64,000 nt of DNA from Seison nebaliae (lineage: Eukaryota; Rotifera; Pararotatoria; Seisonacea; Seisonidae), in assembly GCA_023231475.1 (NCBI GenBank), contig JALJEE010002631.1:1-64000 (forward strand). The letters are read 5' to 3'. The notes beneath the pieces are model-generated. The model worked only from the letters and a program-made list of their open reading frames with translations, did no database searches and had not been told where the DNA came from. Position numbers and translations under genes: made by a program. Positions 56,704 to 64,000 of this stretch are shown here, one piece after another. Position 1 is the first letter of the stretch; every line of letters begins with the position of its first letter.

Positions 56704-57962
56704 CTCTTTTCGCTTAAAAAACTGAAATTTTTTTAATCTAATAAACAAAAGAAAATAAATAATTTTAATTATTTAAAAAATTTTCTTCTATTTTCGATTT
56801 TATGACTAGAAATTACCAGCAACTGATAATCGTCTTCATTGAAAGTTTGTACTTAAACGAGATTCTCTCTCTAACGTTTGGGAAAAGATGTGATGGAAAA
56901 ACCATACGACTTATATTATACATCTCTATTCAGACTATATTTCTCTTTCTAAATTCATTTAATTTTTTCATACAATTTCATTAGTCGTCTGTCGTTGTGA
57001 GAATCAATTCTTTGCATCATTCAATGGATTATAGAGTGCTTCCATTCCTATACGTGTACCAAATAGTGTACCGTCGAATTGAGATAGAAATGGAAATGTC
57101 TAACGGTACGTTAACTCCTCGTTCAATAATCCAATAGAACTTTTCTTTTATTTCCAAATCATAATTGGTTAATATCTGTATATTTATCAATTAACTAGAC
57201 TAATAGGAAAAATGTATGGAAATAGAAATTCAGTCAAATGTTTTTCTCTAAATTCTTTTAATTCTTTTTCCTACTTGCTTTTATCTGCCTACGATGCATT
57301 TCATTGTCCTTTGAAATTCTTTCATTGTAAACTTCCGACAATTGACTTCTAATGTGTTCGGTATAAAAGTGCGAGTTGTTTCATATTGACATATTATTCC
57401 TTTTCACGTTTCCTCTGTCACAGGGGCTTTTCCCTTTCATTGTCTTATCTTTTCCCCGCTAATGCCGACACTCAATTTAGACGGTCAACGAATTAACCGT
57501 TACAAAGCCCTCTTATCTATGTGAACTGAATACTGTTGGGATAGATTGATGACAACATGCAATATGTTCACAAAAAATCAGTAGAACAAGAAAGAATGAA
57601 AGTGATTATTCAAACGGGAATTCCATGTAATAAATGTTAGTGTTCACCGAAGAACAAAGATCAAAATAATAGTCGTAATTTTAAAAAAAGAAGTAATTTA
57701 AAATTAAAAAAAAATGTTTTGTACTTGATGGATGAGAAACAGAAAATGGAATGTTTAGTAAATTATTCTCTTGAATTGATCTGTCCAAACTGGATAAAAA
57801 TGGAAAAAATGAGAAATTTCTTGGAAGGAACAATTATTGTCATATTCGATGAATGCAAAGAAAAAGAAAATCTAACATAAGTTAATTTTTTTAATTTCTA
57901 ACAAATTTCTCATACTAAAATTCAAATTGCTGACAGTTCTTTGTTTTTTATAATATTATACC
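56704..57962. other. Intergenic between Axin and DUF4795 gene
   Basis: 1.26 kb with no supported gene. Short open frames occur on both strands without domains or splice partners. Holds the Axin upstream region. Confidence 0.5.
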
Positions 57963-60900
57963 TTATCGATACTTCTTACGATGGATCGGTTTGGGAATGG
58001 CGTTTTGCCAGTAATTTGCACTTAGGCCAATTTCGTAATTATTCGAAGCATCCACTAAATGAGCAGGAAGTCGTTTTCCACTATTTTTTTCATCGGAAAA
58101 TTGTTTTTTCTTATTGTCCTTCCCTCCATCCATGTTCGTGTTTATTGCAGTGTTTTTATTCATTGCACCGTTAACACTTACATTTGGGACATTATTTCCA
58201 TCAATACAAGTATCGACAACTCTTTTCGTACTACCGTCATTATCGTTGGGTAAGTTGGCGATGGAGAATGGCATTCCTTTGATTTGTACTGGAGGTTGAT
58301 AAAATGAACCACCAGCATTGGCTTTCCTAAATTTCTTTTCTTCCATCATGTGTGGAGGCTTGATGTGTTTAGCGCGTGTCCCGTTACCAACATAATCCGG
58401 CCAATTCTTCATGTAATGATCGAAGTGACGGTTTGATAAATTTGCTTTATGTCTCGCCATTTCCAATTCATCAATGAACATGATATCTTCATCTGAACCA
58501 CGTTCTGTCCGATGTTTCCCATATTGATCTGGATAAATTTTTGTAGCATTTGAATCACTATCAGGATTAATGAACTTTATATGGTTTACCAAGTTCTTGG
58601 GCAATTCTAAACCTTTAGCAAAGGCAACACGTTGACCATATTCGGTGGCATCGTTTGCCATATCCAGTTTCATTTCTTGCGATTTAATGACCGTTATATC
58701 TTTTTGAGTCGAGTCCTGAACATCTTGACTAATGAAACCGATGGATGATGTCTTCATTTCAGCAAAATGCATTTTATCATTTTGATGGTCATTTGTGGGT
58801 GTTTCCGTTTTATCTTTCTCCGATTGAATATTATTATTTGTTTGACTTACATCAGTGGAGATCTCGTCTGTTTGTGCGGAATTATTCGATACTTTCTCTT
58901 GTTTGTTCGTTGCCTGTTGACTACTAAATGTTTCTTGAGTACTTGGTATAATATCATTGCCAGTATATTTTGGTCGGCCTTCACTTGTTGGTTCGTCGGA
59001 GATTTTGGAAGAAGTAATTTCCGTTGATTCGATTTCCATCAATTCCTTTTTATTCTTTGTTATATGAATTTCAGAAGCTCGATCATGTTTCGGATATTTG
59101 TTGAACGATTGATCGTCACCTTCAGCTTCTCCACCAGCTGTAAAGTCGTCATGATTTTCATTATCATCTTTTTGTATTTCTTCATCAACCGGTTTATCTT
59201 CAACCGATTTATCATCAACTGGTTTCTCATCCATCGATTTATCATCTACCGGTTTATCATTAAAATCATTAGTAACTGGTTCTTCAACAATTTCTTTTTG
59301 TTCCTCGTTTTCGTCAACAAATAAATCACCTTCCTCATCTGATTGCGATAGATTGAGTTCACTAGTAAAAACGTTTCGATTGTCTCTCGATACTTTTCGT
59401 TCTAGTCCAACTCCGTCAGGCTCGTCTTCTAAAGTAAGAGTATTCAGATCGTTATCATCAGGTGCGATCGACAGATTTGTTTGGGTTCGATGATGATGTA
59501 ATTCAATAAGAGGCGAATCAAGATTTCTGTCTTCATCACTGGTAGATTTGATCTAATGAGATATAATGAAATTTTTGAAATTTTTATAAAGCTTAACATA
59601 TTCAGTTGTTTCGTTATCCATGACCGATGCTTTGTTGAAAACGAGTTTAATATTCTAAAACATAAATAAATTAAAGAGAAAAGTGAACTAAAATTTAATT
59701 TTAAAAGAAATCGAACTTCACTATCTACCATTGCGTCGCTATTATTGAAGTGGATAGGAAGAAATTATAGAAGTAAATGTTTTATATACTAACTCGTAAT
59801 CCTAAAAAGGAGAATTTGATTTAATAAGAATTTTATTTAAAAATTAACATCTAGTGTGGAGGCGGATTTTAACTTTCTTGGAATGCTTATCTCAGAATTG
59901 TAATAACTACTGGCGGATGGGAGGAAATTCTGAAATTACATAATTGATCAAATTTATTATTCATATTTCTCTCTGTTCAACTAACTGCAGACATGGGTAT
60001 TGGACTCTACACACGACAAGACAAAGATTAGAATAATTATTAATTATTATTAATATTAACTTGTTGGAATGACGTTATCTAATTCAATTAAAATAATTTA
60101 TAGAAAGCAATTTGATAAAAAATGACTAACATCATGTTGGATAATATTCATTTCTGTCGCATCACGTGATAATATACTGGCGGAACTACGAGTCAAAATC
60201 GATCCGCTTTTTTGAGAAGTTTCAACTTTTTCAAATTTTTTCTCTCCCCCACTGGTTGTCTCTTCTGGTTCTTTATATTTCTTCTGATGTAGATGTTCGC
60301 ACGGACAAGTACAATTTTGGCATGTGCAAAATGTTATGTTTTCTATGGCATCCTCCAATTCCACATCGTTCATGTTTAACAACGTTTGCACATGAGTTTG
60401 AGTTTCTGCGTGACTCTTTCTCATGTCTCGACTAATAAACTCCAAATATTTTCTGAGCCTTTCCCGCTCCGGTAAATGGGATGTTTCTTCAATATTCATT
60501 TCTTTCAATTGTTGTAGTTTCTTTCCAATTTCACATTGACACTCACAATTCTTACAACTACAACCAAGCTTGTTTGTCATTGAAGGAATGTTTTCGGCTG
60601 AACGTTGATCTGATTCTAAAGTTTTAGATTGAAATCGTCCATAATCACTTTCTAAACGTCATTTGAGAAGTATTATTCTTATTAGTTACTTAAAATTTTA
60701 TTCTAACCTACGGGTAATGCTAAAGAATTTGTAAAAAAGAAAGTTTATTGAAAAGAATTTAAAATATTAACAGGGTGATTCGGCTCCCATAACTTTCTGT
60801 GAACTTGGTCTTGTCGGTTCATAAATGTTATTGATAACTTGATTATCTTTTTGTTTTTCCTTTTCATTCTCTTGTTCTGTAAGAATTGGGATAGGAATGA

Positions 60901-62394
60901 ATAAAATATATTTGAATTCTGAAGAACTTGATTTTCGGCTTTGAGGAATCTTGCCAAAACCTTCCAATGTTCCATTTTTGTCATTAAAGAGTTTGCTCAT
61001 TTTATCTCCGTAAATGTTAGTGAAATCAAATGTATCTTTACTCTTCGGTCGTTGTAGATAGACATGATTACCTTTCGAGTTCTTTGTCAATTTAGTTCTG
61101 TTATTAAAGTTTATCATATTTTCCCCAAATTTACAATTACTAACTTACAAGAAATTGGTACATGGAATGTTCTGAAATGAATATTAGAGAAATAGGAAAA
61201 ATAAATTAATTGTTGACGGTGGTCGTTTCACATTGCGTCGTGGAGCACAGTCATAATTTCTTCCGAGATATCTTCTCCATCTTGGAGATAAACTTTTATC
61301 TTTCATCGCTGCTCTGTTAATCATTGAAAGAAGAATTGATTAACAAGAAATTCGAGAATTAAACTCAAATACTTCATGTTTCTTCCATATCTCATATAAG
61401 TTACTAGTATTATCCATGACTCGTTTCCTCCAATCTCCAAAACGTCGATAGGCGGTATAATCGAAGTTCCTTAATTTAGTAGTCTCCCGTTCTAGAAATG
61501 TTCGTTCAAATGCCATCGGATGGGTGCCCAAACGATTTCTACAGAAAGGAAATTTTAATATTTAAAATTCATTTAAACTGTCTCTGGAAGTCTCTCATCA
61601 TTGAGAGTTCATATTGTAAATAAGAATTTCTCATCGGTCTTGAACGAAATCCTTTTGTAGCTGTATGAACTTTAGTGAATCTCCTAAAGAAATGGTCAAA
61701 TTTTCAGTATATTTAAATAATTCATCCTTAACTTATTTGAGTCTACGCTCACCGGGTTATCACAACAAACACAATGGTATCGGACTAGTTGTTTAGTTGT
61801 TCCTCCAATTTGACCATCCTCATTTTGACTAATTGCTTGTTTTTTCTTTAAAAATTTTAAAAAATATTCAAATTATTTAAAAGAAAAATTAAAGAAAAAC
61901 CAAAGCAGATTGTATGAGAGATAATTCATCTTCTATCAATAATTGTAGTTTCGTTATATCGGGTTTATTCATTTTATTTTCCAATTCTCTTTTTAATGTT
62001 AATGCTGATTCTTCCCATTGTCCGGTCTGTTAAACGTTCGTTATTTCAAGAACTTTCCTTAAAATTATTCATAAACTTTTTCTTTTATCTTCTCGCTCAA
62101 TTGATTGAGAATATTTACAGTTTCACGTTCAGGAACTTCGTCTTCTGCTTGCTTCTCGATCATTACTTGTTTCAAATTCTCCAATTCCTTCCAAATGAGT
62201 TGGAGAAAATAATAAATTTGGGATAAACTTCTAATCTCTGATAGACGTTGGATTGCATCTCGGTCACAACTTCTTCCAAAGACGGTTCATCTTTTTTAAA
62301 TTTCTGAAAATGTTTCTGTTCGCCATGGAAAATGTTGGTTAAATAGAAGAAAAAAGAAAGAAGAATCTGCAACTTTGGATGTAGCGGTATCCAT
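57963..62394 (-). CDS. DUF4795 (QRICH2/C16orf96-like) protein with Cys-rich motifs and long disordered tail
   Basis: About fifteen exons from ATG 62394 (MDTATSK) to the stop at 57963. The N-terminal part is coiled-coil (EELENLKQVMIEKQAEDEVP; WEESALTLKRELENKMNKPD) followed by VRYHCVCCDNPVSV and SRPMRNSYLQYELSMMRDFQ, which mirror the LSCDRPV and RP..YELE..R motifs of DUF4795 in QRICH2 and C16orf96, linked to sperm flagella. Then come basic exons (MAFERTFLERETTKLRNFDY; SLSPRWRRYLGRNYDCAPRR), a 12-nt microexon at 60708-60719, an exon with two CxCxxCxCxC motifs (CSCKNCECQC and CTCQNCTCPC, about 85 residues apart), and an acidic low-complexity exon with DKPVDDKS-type repeats. The last 420 residues are Asn/Asp/Lys-rich and disordered. 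Small exons near 59.75-59.95 kb are tentative; two genes remain possible. Confidence 0.6.
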
Positions 62395-62502
62395 ATTAAG
62401 AAAATGTCTTTAGTAAATTCAAAATGAAAAATTGATGAAAGATTTTTTATTTCAATTTTCTTAATAATCTGAATAGATAGGAAATGAAATCAGAATTCTT
62501 CG

Positions 62503-63363
62503 TTAAATTTTGCATTTAGCGGCATTTAATGAACGTTTATTAACTCTATAAAATTGTATCAAGAAATTGATCGGTACTGAATGAATATCAGCAATTGTAA
62601 AGAAATGTTGATAAGTATGGCGAGATGGAACGGCTAACCCGATTAAATTCCATATATTTGGTTGAGTTTTATACGAACAATAAATTGGTGAGGCCTGATC
62701 ACTATGCTCCACTAATTTGCTATATCCTTTATATTTGAAGCAATGAATTTCGTTCAATCTCGTCAAATTCTTCCCTTCTGAATCTTTCTTACAAGTATAA
62801 AATGTTTGGATTTCGATCGCATAATTATGAGGAACTATCATACTTTTATATCTCGAATCAGTCCATGGTTGTATGAAACATTTATCTACCGTGTTATCTC
62901 TCTCTGGTTTCAAATTTAAACAAACCGGATGTAAATCACTTGTTTCTTTCGGCATGTTCACTAATGGCAATCGACATGGTAAGAAGAGGAAACAAACACC
63001 ACCTAAAGCATTTGTACAAATTCGATCTTGAATAAACCAATCTTTCTTTGGTCGATTTTTGATGAAAACTCGCAAAGTTGCCAAATAGTAACGACTAACA
63101 CATGAAATGGATGTCATGATTAATTGTTCGTGAACGATTGCACCACCACAAATAGTTTTACCTGCAAATTTTATGGTAACATCCCAAGGCCAATCATAAA
63201 TCGGCTGATATTTCTCATCCGTAATTTTGTCTGTGGTTAAAACGGAATTGCTTATTGAACTTTTGCCACAACTCTTCGGAAATGGCCGAAACCATTTAAA
63301 ACTTTTCGATTCTCCATCAACCACAATACAGATGAGAATGACAAATATTAAATATGTTTTCAT
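62503..63363 (-). CDS. Secreted trypsin-like serine protease homologue, catalytically inactive
   Basis: Single exon, 286 residues, ATG 63363 (MKTYLIFVILICIVVDGES, a signal peptide). The chymotrypsin fold is evident: CGKS near the start, YDWPWDVTIKFAGKTICGGA in the IVGG-proximal position, and GGAIVHEQLIMTSISCV where active proteases have TAAHC. His57 is replaced (SISC). At the Asp102 position the sequence reads VCFLFLPCRLPL with no Asp, and at Ser195, instead of GDSGGP, it reads HSDQASPIYCSY. All three triad residues are therefore lost while Cys spacing and core strands remain. Such homologues act as cofactors, inhibitors or immune adaptors outside the cell in invertebrates; the role here is unknown. 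An upstream in-frame extension lacks an ATG. Confidence 0.85.
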   Translation of the reverse strand: MKTYLIFVILICIVVDGESKSFKWFRPFPKSCGKSSISNSVLTTDKITDEKYQPIYDWPWDVTIKFAGKTICGGAIVHEQLIMTSISCVSRYYLATLRVFIKNRPKKDWFIQDRICTNALGGVCFLFLPCRLPLVNMPKETSDLHPVCLNLKPERDNTVDKCFIQPWTDSRYKSMIVPHNYAIEIQTFYTCKKDSEGKNLTRLNEIHCFKYKGYSKLVEHSDQASPIYCSYKTQPNIWNLIGLAVPSRHTYQHFFTIADIHSVPINFLIQFYRVNKRSLNAAKCKI

Positions 63364-63500
63364 CGTTTTTATCAATGGAATGCTATGGCGCAAATGTTCG
63401 TTGAACAATGAGAAAAGAACTTGAATAATTGGGGATAGTATTCATTATAAATACATAAACTTTTATGAGTTATTAGAAGTTTGTTGAAATATAAAATTTA

Positions 63501-63944
63501 TTAGAATAAGAAAATAAAAATGTAAAAAAATATGAAAATCAATTGGATATTTGTAGAGGAGAATGTCGTAAGTGAAGAATTGCATAAATTTCTATTACAG
63601 AAACAAATATGTCCACCATTTCTATTCGATTCCCTTTGACAAACACGATTGATACTCATTCTTATGTCGAGATCAGAATCACAACCTCGTTTGATACGAA
63701 ATGAAGGAATGCCTTTGATACCCCTCTCTTTCAATATTTGAACTTCTTCTATCAACATTTTCAAAGGAAGTTTTCTTCATGAAATCTCTTAAAGAAGGAA
63801 AATAAGTTGAACTTGGTTTAAATGCTTGTGCGAATTTAGTGCAGTAATTCATGCAATGTTCAACTGGAACATTATTCGTTCGATTAAATGGATCATTACA
63901 ACCGACGTCATAAAATGAATCACATTTGTAACATTTCATGGGAC
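63501..63944 (-). CDS. Ly6/uPAR-type (quiver-like) GPI-anchored protein, 5' end outside window
   Basis: Two exons, 63744-63944 and 63501-63712, joined by a 31-nt GTT...AG intron that reconciles the two reading frames. The product begins PMKCYKCDSFYDVGCNDPFN just after an acceptor, so the signal-peptide exon lies beyond 64000. The Cys pattern (CYKC...GC...HCMNYC...RGC...VC...ICFCNRNLCN) is that of a three-finger Ly6/uPAR domain ending in the CxxxxCN motif. A hydrophobic C-terminus (STNIQLIFIFFYIFIFLF) is typical of a GPI-attachment signal. In arthropods and nematodes such proteins modulate channels and receptors at the cell surface. The specific role is unknown. Confidence 0.8.
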
Positions 63945-64000
63945 CTATATGTTAAAAGGTTTATGGACAAAATGTTAGAATGAAAATAGTTAAAATTTAA

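Noticed and set aside
63713-63743. An apparent frameshift in the Ly6-type gene.
   Set aside because: A 31-nt GTT...AG intron restores a continuous frame through the Cys pattern; no break is needed.
1-64000. CRISPR arrays, tRNA or rRNA genes, retroviral or LTR-type remains.
   Set aside because: None recognised on either strand; the window reads as ordinary animal nuclear DNA with small DNA-transposon-like repeats.

Overview
The window is AT-rich animal nuclear DNA from a small, compact genome. Metazoan-only genes (a Delta/DSL Notch ligand, Axin with RGS and DIX domains, a TEP/alpha-2-macroglobulin tail, a Ly6-type GPI protein) sit beside general eukaryotic ones (ACC, AMPK-beta, ATG12, BET1, TBCE, GrpE, GCLM, TPD52). 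Introns are very short: mostly 42-100 nt, with a few of 31-34 nt. Donors are overwhelmingly GTT rather than GTA/GTG. Intergenic gaps run from about 180 bp to 5 kb. A QRICH2/C16orf96-like (DUF4795) gene suggests ciliated or flagellated cells. I cannot fix the phylum from sequence alone; a fast-evolving protostome-like lineage fits best.

Layout. 1-141 is the end of a TEP-like gene. 142-5294 is gene-poor and holds a 111-bp minisatellite and a 1.7-kb element bounded by 139-bp inverted repeats. 5.3-7.4 kb: calexcitin-like gene (+). 7.6-9.2 kb: DSL Notch ligand (-). 11.1-12.4 kb: MetX-type acetyltransferase (-). 13.1-13.9 kb: mitochondrial GrpE (-). 15 kb: foldback MITE with a 10-bp target duplication. 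16.4-17.9 kb: GCLM (+). 18.3-19.9 kb: chromodomain-like protein (-). 20.7-31.7 kb: one very large ROCO-type gene (+). 31.8-32.9 kb: SKP1-like (-). 33.2-40.65 kb: intronless acetyl-CoA carboxylase (-). 41.9-42.7 kb: O-methyltransferase (-). 43.2-44.1 kb: SLC35A-like nucleotide-sugar transporter (+). 44.5-46.0 kb: TPD52 (-). 47.5-48.5 kb: AMPK-beta (+). 48.7-50.8 kb: TBCE (-). 51.2-51.6 kb: ATG12 (-). 51.8-52.2 kb: BET1 (+). 52.3-53.3 kb: coiled-coil protein (-). 53.8-56.7 kb: Axin (-). 58.0-62.4 kb: DUF4795 protein (-). 62.5-63.4 kb: catalytically dead serine-protease homologue (-). 63.5-63.9 kb: Ly6-type protein (-), running off the end.

The most unusual object is the 20.7-31.7 kb gene. Its predicted N-terminus is MARTKQTARKGKKGAG, identical to the first ten residues of histone H3 (initiator Met included) and split by a 44-nt intron. 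Splice phases stay open from there through a single MBT repeat (methyl-lysine reader fold), leucine-rich repeats, a Roc GTPase with COR, and at least one C-terminal TIR domain. A chromodomain-like gene lies divergently upstream. A protein carrying an H3-tail mimic, a methyl-lysine reader and an immune-type LRR-Roc-COR-TIR module is not an architecture I know. It rests on my hand-made splice model and needs transcript evidence.

ACC and AMPK-beta lie about 7 kb apart; AMPK is the classical ACC kinase, but nothing here shows that the proximity is functional.
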